A stretch of 64,000 nucleotides of DNA from Saccharothrix algeriensis (GTDB taxonomy: Bacteria > Actinomycetota > Actinomycetes > Mycobacteriales > Pseudonocardiaceae): contig NZ_JAFBCL010000001.1 in NCBI RefSeq assembly GCF_016907655.1, positions 6,234,001 through 6,298,000 of the forward strand. The letters run 5' to 3'. Below are positions 1 to 10,600 of the stretch, in pieces. A program made the translations under genes and the position numbers. The notes below the pieces were generated by a model that ran no database searches, had not been told where the DNA came from, and saw only the letters and a list, made by a program, of their open reading frames with translations. Numbering within the stretch: position 1 is the first letter of the stretch; each line of letters begins with the position of its first letter.

Positions 1-1275
1 CGCGCGGGCCTGCTGGGCTTCTTCGGCGCAGCGGGCCTGCCCGTCGCCGCCGTCGACCGGGCGCTGGACGAGCTGACCGCGACACCGGGCGAGCACGCGC
101 CGTGGGGCGTGAACCTCATCCGCTCGCCCAACGAGCCGGCGGTCGAGGACCGGGTCGCGGACCTGTTGCTGCGCCGGGGGGTCCGCCGCGTGTCGGTGTC
201 GGCGTTCACCGAGCCGACCGCCGCCGTGGTGCGGTGCGCGGCGACCGGCCTGCGGCGCGGGCCGCACGGCGTGCACCGCCGCGTGCGGCTGTTCCCCAAG
301 GTCTCCCACCCGGTCGTCGCCGAGCGGTTCCTGTCACCCGCCCCCGCCGCGCTGCTGCGGGCGCTGGTGGACGCCGGGCAGCTGACGCGCGAGGAGGCCG
401 AGCTGGCGGCCCGCGTGCCGCTGGCCGAGGACATCACCGTCGAGGGCGACAGCGGCGGCCACACCGACAACCGGCCCCTGGTCGCGCTGCTGCCCGCCAT
501 CACGGCGCTGCGCGACGAGGTGGTGCGCCGCTACGGCTACCGGGAGCCGGTCCGGATCGGCGCCGCGGGCGGCCTGGGCACGCCGGTCGGCGTCGCGGCG
601 GCCTTCGCGCTCGGCGCGGCCTACGTGCTGACCGGGTCGGTCAACCAGGCCGCGGTGGAGTCCGGGCTCTCCGCCGACGCCAAGGACATGCTCGCCGCCG
701 CGGACCTCGCCGACGTGGTGATGGCCCCGGCCGCCGACCTGTTCGAGTACGGCGGCAAGGTGCAGGTCCTGCGCCGCGGCACCATGTACGCGACCAGGGC
801 CGCCAAGCTCTACGAGCTCTACGTGGGCCACCCGTCGCTGGAGGAGATCCCGGACCGGGTGCGGCACAAGCTCGAACGCGAGGTGCTGCACGCCTCGGTC
901 GAGGAGGTCTGGGAGCAGACCACCCGGTACTGGCAGGCGACCGACCCCGGCGAGCTGCTGCGCGCGCAGGCCGAGCCGAAGCACCGGATGGCGCTGCTGT
1001 TCCGCTGGTACCTGGGCAAGGCCAGCCACTGGGCGATCGACGGCGAGCGCGCCCGCCGCGCCGACTACCAGGTGTGGTGCGGCCCGGCGATGGGCGCGTT
1101 CAACCGGTGGGCCGCCGGCAGCCACCTCGCCCCGGTCGCCAACCGCTCGGTGGGGGAGATCGGGCTGAACCTGCTGGAGGGCGCCGCGGTCGCCACCAGG
1201 GCGCAGCAGCTGCGCAGCCACGGCCTCCCCGTGCCCGCGCGGGCGTTCTCGTCCCCGCCGCGCCGACTGGCCTGA
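1..1275 (+). CDS. pfaD: PfaD-like trans-acting enoyl reductase, 5' end cut off by window
   Basis: The reading frame is open from base 1, so the gene begins upstream; the GTG at 109 is internal. The first visible residues (RAGLLGFFGAAGL) match the N-terminal flavin-domain region of PfaD, the 2-nitropropane-dioxygenase-type FMN enoyl reductase that works in trans with Pfa polyunsaturated fatty acid synthases. Later segments agree: PLAEDITVEGDSGGHTDNRP, IGAAGGLGTPVGVAAAFALGAAYVLTGSVNQ (phosphate-binding barrel region) and YGGKVQVLRRGTMYATRA. About 424 residues are visible, against roughly 530-560 in the family, so about 100 are missing. It ends 32 bp before a KS-AT-ACP-KR-DH synthase, the usual pfa gene company. 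Role: reduces enoyl-ACP intermediates during chain assembly (family knowledge). Substrate specificity cannot be read from the sequence. Confidence 0.9.
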   Translation, partial: RAGLLGFFGAAGLPVAAVDRALDELTATPGEHAPWGVNLIRSPNEPAVEDRVADLLLRRGVRRVSVSAFTEPTAAVVRCAATGLRRGPHGVHRRVRLFPKVSHPVVAERFLSPAPAALLRALVDAGQLTREEAELAARVPLAEDITVEGDSGGHTDNRPLVALLPAITALRDEVVRRYGYREPVRIGAAGGLGTPVGVAAAFALGAAYVLTGSVNQAAVESGLSADAKDMLAAADLADVVMAPAADLFEYGGKVQVLRRGTMYATRAAKLYELYVGHPSLEEIPDRVRHKLEREVLHASVEEVWEQTTRYWQATDPGELLRAQAEPKHRMALLFRWYLGKASHWAIDGERARRADYQVWCGPAMGAFNRWAAGSHLAPVANRSVGEIGLNLLEGAAVATRAQQLRSHGLPVPARAFSSPPRRLA

Positions 1276-1307
1276 CAACGAGCACGCGAGCCTTCGAGGT
1301 GGAGACG

Positions 1308-4300
1308 ATGAGCGAGCCTTCCTACCCGCGCCAGGTCCCCGTCGCGGTCGTCGGCGTCGGCGCGCTGCTGCCGGGGTGCGAGGACGTCGAGGACTTCTGG
1401 CGGGCCGTGCTGACCGGTCGGGACCTGATCGGCGACGTGCCGGCGACGCACTGGCTGCTGGAGGACTACTACGACCCCGACCCGGCCGCGGTGGACAAGA
1501 CCTACGGCCGCCGGGGCGCCTTCCTGCGCCCGACGGAGTTCGACACCCTGGCGTTCGGGATACCGCCCAAGGCGCTGCCGGCGACCGACTCCACCCAGCT
1601 GCTGTCGCTGGTGGTCGTGGAACGGCTGCTCGCCGACGCCTTCGACGGCCGCCCGCCGCCCGACCGCGAGCGCGTCGGCGTCGTGCTGGGCACCGCGGCG
1701 GTGGAACTGCTCTACACCATGGCCGCGCGGCTGCAGCGCCCCGTGTGGCTCAAGGCCCTGCGCGAGAGCGGCATCGCCGAACCGCAGGCGCAGCGGATCT
1801 GCGACCGGATCGCCGACCACTACCCCGAGTGGCAGGAGGAGAGCTTCCCGGGACTGCTGGGCAACGTCGTCGCGGGCCGCGTCGCCAACCGGTTCGACTT
1901 CCACGGGGCCAACTTCATCACCGACGCGGCCTGCGCCAGCTCGCTGGCCGCGATCTCGACGGCGGTCGACCAGCTGGCGCTGGGCCAGGCCGACGTCGTG
2001 GTCACCGGTGGCGCGGACACCGCCAACGACATCCTGATGTACATGTGCTTCTCCAAGACGCCCGCGATGTCGCGGTCGGGGGACTGCCGCCCGTTCTCCG
2101 ACCGGGCCGACGGCACCGTCCTCGGCGAGGGCCTGGTGTTCTTCGCCCTCAAGCGGCTGGCGGACGCCGAACGCGACGGCGACCGCGTCTACGGGGTGAT
2201 CAAGGGCGTGGGCAGCTCGTCGGACGGCAAGGGCTCCGCCGTCTACACCCCCGTGCCGCAGGGGCAGGAGAGGGCGCTGCGCCGCGCCTACGAGGCCGCG
2301 GGCTACGGGCCGGAGACGGTGGAGCTGGTCGAGGCGCACGGCACCGGCACCAGGGCCGGTGACGCGGCCGAGGTCGCCGCGCTGCGCGCGGTGTTCGGGT
2401 CGGCCGACGGCGGCCCGCCGCGCACCGCGCTGGGCTCGGTCAAGTCCCAGCTCGGGCACCTGAAGTCCGCGGCGGGCGCGGTCGGCCTGCTCAAGGCGCT
2501 GCTCGCGCTCAACCAGGGCGTGCTCGCGCCCACCGCGAAGGTGGAGCGGCCCAACCCCGACCTGCCGCTGCGCGGCGCCTCCCTCTACCTCAACACCGCC
2601 GCCCGCCCCTGGGTGCGCGACCCCGGCCACCCGCGCCGGGCGGCGGTGTCCAGCTTCGGGTTCGGCGGCAGCAACTTCCACCTGACCGTCGAGGAGTACG
2701 TGCCCGGACCGGACTCCGCCGCGCGCCGCGCGCCCCGGTTCCGCGCCGCGCCCGCGGAGCTGGTGCCCCTGAGCGCCGCCGAGCCGGGCGACCTGCTGGC
2801 CCGGCTGGACGCGCTGGTCGCCGGAGCCGGCGGTCCGGCCGCGAAAGCCCGTGCGGCCCAACAGGGGTTCCGCGCCGACGACCGGCACCGGCTGGCCCTG
2901 GTGGTCCGGTCCGACGAGGACCTGGCGCGCCAGGCGGCCGAGGTCCGCCGGCTGGTCGAGGCCCGCCCGGAGCGGCCGTTCGCCACACCGGGCGGCGCCC
3001 ACCACGCGGTGGGCCCCGCCGAGCCGGGCGGGCTGTGCCTGCTGTTCCCCGGCCAGGGCGGCCAGTACCCGGGCATGGGCGGCGACGTCGCGGTGCACCT
3101 GCCGCGCGCGCTGGCCGCCTGGGACGCGGCGGCCTCGGTCGACCCGGACGGGTGGGCGCTGTCCCGGGTCGCGCACCCGGCGCCGGTCTTCACCGACGCC
3201 GAGCGGGCCGAGCAGCAGGAGCTGCTGACCGGCACCGAGTGGGCCCAGCCCGCGCTGGCCGTGCACAGCCTGGCGCTGCTGGAGGTGCTGCGGTCGGTGG
3301 GCGTGCGGCCCGACCTGGTCGCCGGGCACAGCCTGGGCGAGCTGGTGGCGCTGCACGCCGCCGGCGTGCTCGACGCGCCCGACCTGGTGCGCCTGGCGCG
3401 CCGGCGCGGCGAGCTGATGGGCGCGGTGCGCGCCGAACCCGGCGCGATGCTGGCCGTCGCGGCGGGGCTGGACCGGGTGGAGCGGCTGCTGGCCGAGTTC
3501 GGCGCGGACGGGCTGTGGGTGGCCAACCACAACGGCCCGGAGCAGGTCGTCGTCTCCGGCCGCGCGGACCGGGTCGAGGGGCTGCTGCGGCTGCTGGGCG
3601 AACGCGGCGTGCGCGCCCGCCGGCTGCCCGTCTCGCACGCCTTCCACACCCCGCTGGTGGCCGCGGCCGGCGAACCCCTGCTGGAGCACCTGCGCACCGT
3701 GCCGGTGCGCCCGCCCCGGATCCCGGTCGTGGGCAACCGGGACGCCGCCGCCTACCCGTCGGAGCCCGACGGCATCCGGCACGCCCTCGCGGCGCAGCTC
3801 GGCGCGCCCGTCCGGTTCGCCGAGCAGGTCGAGGAGCTGTACCGGCGCGGGGCGCGGACCTTCGTGGAGGTCGGCGCGGGCACGGCGCTGACCGGTCTGG
3901 TCGGCGCCGTCCTCGGCGACCGGCCGCACCTCGCGGTGAGCACCGAACCCCGGCGCGGTGACGGCGTCGCCGGGCTGTTCGAGGCGCTGGGCCGGCTGGC
4001 CGTCGCGGGCGTCCCGCTGGACTTCGCCGGGCTGTGGGAGTCCTACGACCGGGTGGGCGCCGGCGACCGCGCCGCCGCCGGCAACCGGGCCACCGTGCCG
4101 ATCCTGGGCGCCAACTACGGCAGGCCCTACCCGCCGGAGGGCGGGTCGGCCGCGCTGCCCGCGCCCGTGCCGGACGGTGCGGCGCGGGAGGAGCCCGCCA
4201 CGCCGGCGATGCCGCCCGCCCCCGCCCTGCCCGCGCCGCCCGAGCCCGTCGCGGCGATGCCTGCGCCACCTGAGCCCGTCGCCGCTCCTGCGCTGCCCGC

Positions 4301-7300
4301 GCCATCCGAGCCCGTCGCCGCTCCTGCGCTGCCCGCGCCGCGCTCGCCTGCTCCTTTCGCGCCGCACCAACCCGTCGCCACGATGCCCGCACCTCCTGAG
4401 CCCTCCGGGATGCCACCCTTGCCCTCCCCTCGGATTCCTTCGCACCCCGTTCCCTCCCTGCCGTTTCCCGCACCGCCGGCCACACCGCCGGTTCCGGCGC
4501 CGTCGAGCCCCCCGGCGCCTGCCCAGTCCAATGGGGACGGTGGGTGGTGGCGGGCGCTGCACGAGTCGCAGCGCGAAACGGCGCTCGCCCACGCGGCCTA
4601 CCAGCGCGCGATGGCCGACAGCCACACCGCTTTCCTGCGGCTGTCGGAGGTGGCGCTCACGTGCATGGCCTCCGCCCTCGACGGCAACGGGCACCACGCC
4701 CCGCCACCGGCTGCCGAGGCCCGGCTCGCCCCTCCCGCCGCGCCGGCGGCCCCACCGCCCGCCGCGGCGCTCGCCCCACCGCCGGTCGCCCCGCCGCACG
4801 CCCCGCCGCACGCCCCGCCGCACGCCCCGCCGCACGCCCCGCCGCCGGTCGCGGCGGCTCCGCCGCCCACCTCGCTGCCGGCCGCGCAGTTCGCCCCTCC
4901 CGTCGGCTACCCGGCCCCTCCCGAGCACTCCGCCCCGCCGGCCGCACCACCGGTCGCACCGGCCGAACCCGCGGCTGCACCCGACCAGACCCCGCCCGAC
5001 CCGAACCCATCCGACCAGACCCCGCCCGACCCGGCTCCGGCCCCGGCCGGGGCGGAGGCGGCGGACCTGGAGGACGTGCTGCTGTCCGTGGTGGCGGACC
5101 GGACCGGGTTCCCGGAGGAGATGCTGTCGGGGGAGATGGACCTGGAGGCGGACCTCGGCATCGACTCGATCAAGCGGGTCGAGGTGCTGTCGGCGCTGCG
5201 GGAGCGGGTGACGCGGTTGCCCGACGTCGACGCCGCCCGGCTGGGCAAGCTGCGGACGCTGCGGGAGATCGCCGACGTCTTCCGCGGCGTCGAGCCGGTG
5301 GCCGCCCCGGAGCCGGGGCCGCGCGCGCCCGGACCGCAGGACCCCGAACCGCCGCCGCGCCAGGCGCTGACGAGGTGGGCGCGCCGCGTCGCGCCCGCCC
5401 CCGGGTCCGGTCTGCGGGTGGCCGGCCTGTCCGACGGCCCCGTGCTCGTCACACCCGGCGACCCCGGCGTGGCCGAGGCGCTCGCCGCCCGGCTCACCGA
5501 GCGGGGGGTGCCCGCCCGGGCGGTGCCCGACGTGCCGCCCGACGCCCGCGCGGTGGTGTTCCTGGGCGGCCTGCGGGAGGTCGGCTCGTCCGACGAGGCG
5601 TTCGCCGTCCAGCGCGAGGCGTTCCGGGTCGTCCGCGGCCTGGCCCCGCGCTTCGCCCGCGAGGGCGGGCTGCTGGTCACCGTGCAGGACACCGGGGGCG
5701 ACTTCGGGCAGCGCGGCGCGCACCCGGAGCGGGCCTGGCTGGGCGGGATCGCCGCACTGGCGCGCACCGCGGCCGTCGAGTGGCCGGACGCGTCGGTGAA
5801 GGCCGTCGACTGCGAACGCGGCGGCCGGGACGCCGACGCCCTCGCCGGGGCCCTCGCGACCGAGTTGCTGACCGGCGGAGCGGCGCCGGAGGTCGGCCTG
5901 CGCGCCGACGGGACGCGCACCGCGCCCGTCCTGGCGCCCGCGCCGCTGACCACCGGACCGGACGCCCCGACCGGCGCCGACGACCTGATCGGCCCCGACT
6001 CGGTGCTCGTGGTCAGCGGTGGCGCGCGGGGCATCACCGCGCGGGTGCTGGGTGCGCTCGCCGAGCGGCGCCGCCCGCGCCTGGTGCTGCTCGGCCGCAC
6101 CCCGTCGACCGAGGAGCCGGAGGGGTTGCGCGACTGCGCGGACGAGCAGTCGCTGACCAGGGCGCTGGTCGAGCGCGAACGCGACCGGACCGGGCGCCCG
6201 CCCACCCCGGCCGAGGCGGGCGTGCTGGCGGCGGAGGTGCTGGCGGGCCGCGAGCTGCGCCGGACGCTGGCGGAGCTGCGCGGTCACGGCAGCGAGGTCC
6301 GCTACGTGCGCGTGGACGTCCGCGACGCGGCCGCCCTGGACGCCGCGCTCGCCGCCGTGCGCGCGGACTGGGGGCCCGTCACCGGGGTCGTCCACGCCGC
6401 CGGGGTGCTCGCCGACCGGCGCCTGGAGGACAAGACCGACGAGCAGTTCGACCGGGTGTTCGGCACCAAGGTCGAGGGCCTGCGCAGCCTGCTCGCGGCG
6501 ACCGCGGCCGACCCGCTGGAACTGGTCTGCGTGTTCTCGTCGGTGGCCGCCGTGCACGGCAACACCGGGCAGTGCGACTACGCGATGGCCAACGAGGTGC
6601 TCGCCCACGTCGCCTCCGCGGTGCGGGCCGACCACCCGGCCTGCCGGGTGCGGTCGATCGCCTGGGGCCCGTGGCGCGGCGGCATGGTCGCGCCGGGGCT
6701 GGCCCGCGAGTTCGACCGCCGGGGCGTGCCCCTGATCGACCCGGCCGCGGGCGCGCGGGCCTTCGTCGCCGAGCTGTCGGCCGACTCGCCGGACGTGCAG
6801 GTCGTCGTGGTCGGCGCGGGCGACGGGGTGCTGCACGGCGGCGAACCGAAGACCGCCGCCGAGGTGCTGGTCGACGCGGGGTCGCACGGCCACCTGGCCG
6901 ACCACGCCGTCGCGGGCACGCCCGTGCTGCCGGTGGCGGTCGCGCTGGAGTGGTTCCGGGCGGTGGCGGCGGCGTGGCTGCCCGACGGCGCCGTGGTGCT
7001 CGGCGACGTCCGGGTCCTGCGCAAGGCCGTGCTGCCCGACCTCGCCACGACCGGGCACCGGCTGACCGTGCGCGGCGTGCGGCGGGTGGTGGACGGGCGG
7101 CCGGTGCTGGAGCTGGAGCTGCTGGGCGACGCGGGGGTGGCGCACTACCGCGCGATCGCGGCGGCCGGCGAGGGCCCGGACCCCCGGCCCTGGCCCCGCC
7201 CCGACGGCGAGCCGCTGGGATCGGTGGAGGTCTACGACGGCGTGGTGCTGTTCCACGGCCCGGCGTTCCAGGTGCTGCGGGGCCGGCCGGTCGTCTCCGC

Positions 7301-7688
7301 CGACGCCGCCGCCTGCGCCGTGGCCGGCCTGCGCGCGGTGGGGTGGCCGGCGGGCGCCTGGCACACCGACCCGGCGGCGGTGGACGGGGCGCTGCAGCTG
7401 GCGGGCCTGTGGGCCGGTCAGCGGCTGGGCGGCGCGTGGCTGCCGATGTCGGTCGGGCGGTTCGCGGTCGGCCGCGCGGGTCCGCTCTCCGCGCCGGCGG
7501 ACGCGGTCGTGAGGGTCGGCCGGGTCGAGCGCGACGCCGTGCGGTGCGACATCCGGGTCGAGGAGGGCGGCGCCGCGGTGGCGGAGCTGTCCGACGTCGT
7601 GCTGGTGCGCCGGCCCGACGTGCCGACCGACCGGCTGGTGGCCGCGTCGGCGGGGGAGGGGGACGCGTGGCGCGGCACGAGCCGGTAG
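1308..7688 (+). CDS. PfaA-like iterative type I PKS, KS-AT-ACP-KR-DH
   Basis: Start chosen at ATG 1308, which has GGAG 3-6 bases upstream and begins the KS (MSEPSYPRQVPVAVVGVG); 2126 residues. Domains in order: KS about 10-455 with Cys209 (DAACASS), His344 (AHGTGT) and His384 (SQLGHLKS), all intact; AT about 575-880 with Ser675 (GHSLGE); a 300-residue Pro/Ala linker with tandem repeats and a short helical island near 1080; one ACP with Ser1287 in LGIDSIKR, the motif typical of Pfa/Hgl/enediyne carriers; KR about 1560-1830 (SGGARGIT, catalytic S and Y in SSVAAVHG and CDYAMAN); hot-dog DH about 1855-2115 with HAVAGTPVLP and VDGALQ. True PfaA proteins carry several tandem ACPs; this has one, as in HglE-like enzymes. 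It lacks the C-terminal PPTase of enediyne PKSs. Part of an operon with the PfaD-like gene and the overlapping next gene. Confidence 0.93.
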   Translation: MSEPSYPRQVPVAVVGVGALLPGCEDVEDFWRAVLTGRDLIGDVPATHWLLEDYYDPDPAAVDKTYGRRGAFLRPTEFDTLAFGIPPKALPATDSTQLLSLVVVERLLADAFDGRPPPDRERVGVVLGTAAVELLYTMAARLQRPVWLKALRESGIAEPQAQRICDRIADHYPEWQEESFPGLLGNVVAGRVANRFDFHGANFITDAACASSLAAISTAVDQLALGQADVVVTGGADTANDILMYMCFSKTPAMSRSGDCRPFSDRADGTVLGEGLVFFALKRLADAERDGDRVYGVIKGVGSSSDGKGSAVYTPVPQGQERALRRAYEAAGYGPETVELVEAHGTGTRAGDAAEVAALRAVFGSADGGPPRTALGSVKSQLGHLKSAAGAVGLLKALLALNQGVLAPTAKVERPNPDLPLRGASLYLNTAARPWVRDPGHPRRAAVSSFGFGGSNFHLTVEEYVPGPDSAARRAPRFRAAPAELVPLSAAEPGDLLARLDALVAGAGGPAAKARAAQQGFRADDRHRLALVVRSDEDLARQAAEVRRLVEARPERPFATPGGAHHAVGPAEPGGLCLLFPGQGGQYPGMGGDVAVHLPRALAAWDAAASVDPDGWALSRVAHPAPVFTDAERAEQQELLTGTEWAQPALAVHSLALLEVLRSVGVRPDLVAGHSLGELVALHAAGVLDAPDLVRLARRRGELMGAVRAEPGAMLAVAAGLDRVERLLAEFGADGLWVANHNGPEQVVVSGRADRVEGLLRLLGERGVRARRLPVSHAFHTPLVAAAGEPLLEHLRTVPVRPPRIPVVGNRDAAAYPSEPDGIRHALAAQLGAPVRFAEQVEELYRRGARTFVEVGAGTALTGLVGAVLGDRPHLAVSTEPRRGDGVAGLFEALGRLAVAGVPLDFAGLWESYDRVGAGDRAAAGNRATVPILGANYGRPYPPEGGSAALPAPVPDGAAREEPATPAMPPAPALPAPPEPVAAMPAPPEPVAAPALPAPSEPVAAPALPAPRSPAPFAPHQPVATMPAPPEPSGMPPLPSPRIPSHPVPSLPFPAPPATPPVPAPSSPPAPAQSNGDGGWWRALHESQRETALAHAAYQRAMADSHTAFLRLSEVALTCMASALDGNGHHAPPPAAEARLAPPAAPAAPPPAAALAPPPVAPPHAPPHAPPHAPPHAPPPVAAAPPPTSLPAAQFAPPVGYPAPPEHSAPPAAPPVAPAEPAAAPDQTPPDPNPSDQTPPDPAPAPAGAEAADLEDVLLSVVADRTGFPEEMLSGEMDLEADLGIDSIKRVEVLSALRERVTRLPDVDAARLGKLRTLREIADVFRGVEPVAAPEPGPRAPGPQDPEPPPRQALTRWARRVAPAPGSGLRVAGLSDGPVLVTPGDPGVAEALAARLTERGVPARAVPDVPPDARAVVFLGGLREVGSSDEAFAVQREAFRVVRGLAPRFAREGGLLVTVQDTGGDFGQRGAHPERAWLGGIAALARTAAVEWPDASVKAVDCERGGRDADALAGALATELLTGGAAPEVGLRADGTRTAPVLAPAPLTTGPDAPTGADDLIGPDSVLVVSGGARGITARVLGALAERRRPRLVLLGRTPSTEEPEGLRDCADEQSLTRALVERERDRTGRPPTPAEAGVLAAEVLAGRELRRTLAELRGHGSEVRYVRVDVRDAAALDAALAAVRADWGPVTGVVHAAGVLADRRLEDKTDEQFDRVFGTKVEGLRSLLAATAADPLELVCVFSSVAAVHGNTGQCDYAMANEVLAHVASAVRADHPACRVRSIAWGPWRGGMVAPGLAREFDRRGVPLIDPAAGARAFVAELSADSPDVQVVVVGAGDGVLHGGEPKTAAEVLVDAGSHGHLADHAVAGTPVLPVAVALEWFRAVAAAWLPDGAVVLGDVRVLRKAVLPDLATTGHRLTVRGVRRVVDGRPVLELELLGDAGVAHYRAIAAAGEGPDPRPWPRPDGEPLGSVEVYDGVVLFHGPAFQVLRGRPVVSADAAACAVAGLRAVGWPAGAWHTDPAAVDGALQLAGLWAGQRLGGAWLPMSVGRFAVGRAGPLSAPADAVVRVGRVERDAVRCDIRVEEGGAAVAELSDVVLVRRPDVPTDRLVAASAGEGDAWRGTSR
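4791..4838 (+). repeat. 12-bp tandem repeat in PKS linker
   Basis: Four consecutive copies of CCGCCGCACGCC encode APPH-type units inside the Pro-rich linker before the ACP. A looser PAPPEPVAAPAL repeat lies just upstream (about 4215-4340). Such linkers are thought to give the carrier protein reach; copy number is likely to vary between strains. Confidence 0.8.
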
Positions 7689-10600
7689 CGGTCGTGGCGG
7701 TGGCGGTCGCCGCCGGCGGCGGGACGACGCGGGACCTGTGGCGCGCCCTGTTCGACGGGGTGGCGTGGCGGGGGCGCGGGGAGCCCGCCGCGCCGGCGGA
7801 GACCGGGTCGGCGGAGACCGGGTCGGAGGAGGTCGGGTCGGCGGAGGTCGGGTCGGGAGGGGCTGGGTCAGGGGAAGTCGCGCCGGCGGAGGCCGGGCCG
7901 GGGGCAGCCGCGCCGGTGGAGGTCGCGCTGGAAGAGGTCGTGCGGACCACCCGGCTGCCGGTCCGCGGCACGGTCGTGGCCGGCGCGGTGGACCGGGTCG
8001 CCGCACCGCTGGCGCGCCTGGGCCACCCGGCCGCCGTCCTCCCGGCCGTGCCGGGCCTGTCCGCGCCGAACGGGCGCAACGGCGCCGCCGCAGCGGGTTC
8101 GTCCGCGCTGAACGGCCGCGACGGCGCCGGCGCGGCCGACCCGGACGCGCCGGGTGCTGTCGCGTCGGGCTCGTCCGCGCCGAACGGGCACAACGGTGCC
8201 GTCGCGCCCCCGCCTCCCTCCGCGCTGGACGCTGCGGCCCGTGCGGTGGCCGGGGGAGCGGCGGACGCCGCGGTCGTCGCCGAAGTCCTGCCCGCCGGCC
8301 CCGACGCGCCGGGGACCGCCGTGGTGGTGGTGCTCAAGCGCCCCGCCGACGCCCGCCGGGACGGCGACGTCGTGGCGGCGCTGCTCGGCGGGGTGGACGG
8401 CCCGGTGGACCTGGTCGTGGGGGCCGGTGGCGGTCGGGACCCGCACCGGTTCGACCCGGCGGCCTGCGCGGGCGTCGTCGCCGCGGACCTGTTCGCGGTG
8501 GCCTGCGCCGTGCTGGCGGTGCGCCACCGGGCGGTGCCGCGGCCGGACGCGCCCGCGCGGGCGTGGCCGGGTGACTGGACCGCCGAGGTGGCCACCGCCG
8601 CCGGCCCGGTCCGGCTGCGCACCGCCGACGCGGTGCCGTGGGTCGCCGGCGCCCCCGTGGCGCTGCGGGTCTACTCGGGCGCGGACCGGGCCGGGGTGGC
8701 GGCGGCGCTGGCGGCCGGCCGGTCGTCGGACCGCGGGCCGGCCCGGCTGGTCGTCTGGTCCACCGACGGCCGGCCGCTGCGCGAGGTGGAGCGGGACGCG
8801 GGGCGGTGGCTGGCGGGGACCGCTCCCCGACCGAGGACCGCGGTGTACCGGGACGGCCCGCTGGCGGGCGAGGTCGCCTTCGTCTTCGGCAACGGGGCGG
8901 CGGCCTACCAGGGCATGGGCGCGGAACTGCTCACGGCGTTCCCCGGCCTGGTGAGCGGTGTCGACCGCGCCTTCGGCCTCGTCCGCGACGTGCTGGGCCC
9001 GGGCGCCGGGGCCGACGGCGACCCGCTGCCCCCGGCGCTGCGGCAGATCTGGGGCGCCGGGACGCTGGCGGGCCTGCACCGGGCGGTGACCGCGGGGGTG
9101 CTGGGCATCCGGCCGGACGCGGTCCTCGGCTACTCCTCCGGCGAGATGGTCGCGATGGCCGTCATGGGCGTGTGGCGGCGGCCGGGCGAGGTCATCCGGC
9201 AGGTGCGCGAGTCGTGGCTCTACACCGAGGGGGTCGTCGGCCGGTTCGAGGCGCTGCGGGAGGCGTGGCGGCGGGCCGGCGTGCCCGGCCGGGACTGGGC
9301 GTGCCACCTCGTGCACGCCTCGCCCGAGCGGGTGCGGCAGGCGTTGGCCGGGGAGCGCGCCGCGCACCTGATGCTGGTCAACGCCCCGGAGTCGTGCGTG
9401 GTCGGCGGTGACGCGAGCGCGTGCGCGCGGGTGGTCGAGCGGCTGGGCGCGGAGCGCGCGTGGGAGATCGACTACCCGGTCGTCGCGCACGTGCCGGAGC
9501 TGGCGGGGGTCCGCGAGCGGTTCCACGCGCTCTACGACCAGCCCACCGTCGAGGTCGGCGGCACCCGGTTCTACTCCTGCGCGACCACCGGCTGGTACGA
9601 GCCGACGTCGGAGAACGTCGCGGACGCGCTCACCACCCAGCTGATCGGCACCGCGGACTTCGCCGCCACCGTGGAGCGCGCGTGGCACGACGGGGTGCGG
9701 GTGTTCGTGGAGCACGGGCCGAGGGGTGTGTGCTCCCGGTGGGTCGACCAAGTGCTCGCGGACCGCGAGCACCTGGCCGTCGCGCTCGACGTGCCCGGCC
9801 GCGGCGGTGTCCGGCACTTGGTCGGCGCGGTGGCGGAACTGCTGGCGGCCGGGGTGCGGGTGGACGTGGCGGCGCTGCTCGACCACCTCACGCCGACCCC
9901 CGCCCGACCGCCCGCGGGCGAGCCGGGGCCGGCGGGCGACCCGACACCCGCGATCGCGCACCACACCCAGGTCGCGGACCATCCGCAAGCGGCGCACAAC
10001 ACGCCGGCCGCGCACCACATGTCGGTGGCCCACCACACGCCGGTCTCGCACAACATGCCGGTGGCGCACCACACCCCGATCGCGCACCACCCGCCGGTCC
10101 CGCACAACATGCCGGTGGCCCACCACACCCCGGCGGCGCACCACATCCCGGCGGCGCACCACACCCCAGCCGCGCACCACCCGCGAGTGGCGCACCACGC
10201 GCAAGTGGCGCGCCTGCACCAGGAGTTCGTCGAGCGCGAGGGCGCTGTGCACCGGCGGTTCCTGGACCTGCGCGCACGGTTCGACGCGGTGCTGCGCACC
10301 GGCGGGGGAGCCGTCGCCCCACCGGCCGGCGCCGACTCCCGGAGCGCCGCCGCCCGGCCGGCCGTCGCGGAGCCACCGTCCGCCGAGGACTTCCCGCTCG
10401 CCGCCGAGCCCCCGCCCGCGGCAAGCCCCCCGACCCCCGTCCCACCCCCGGTCTCCGCCGGACCCCCGACTTCCGCCGGACCCCCGACTTCCGCCGGACC
10501 CCCGACTTCCGCCGGACCGCCGACCTCCGCCGAACCCCCGGCTCCCGCCGGACCCCCGACCTCCGCCGAACCCCCGGCCCCCGCCGGACCTCCAACCGCC

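Noticed and set aside
102-1307. Open extension of the KS-AT-ACP-KR-DH frame upstream of ATG 1308
   Set aside because: It overlaps the PfaD-like gene in another frame and reads as Arg/Pro-rich nonsense; ATG 1308 has a ribosome site and starts the KS.
4544-7666. Upstream open extension of the AT-DH-DH gene
   Set aside because: It is the shadow of the preceding synthase; GTG 7667 with a GGGGGAGG site is the better start.
1308-7688. Enediyne PKS
   Set aside because: The KS-AT-ACP-KR-DH order is shared, but the C-terminal PPTase is missing and a PfaD partner is present; the companion enediyne genes are not seen.
1065-8006. Very long minus-strand open frame opposite the first synthase
   Set aside because: It mirrors the plus-strand genes in a GC-rich genome where antisense frames stay open; it has no domain similarity and the plus-strand frames have full catalytic motifs.
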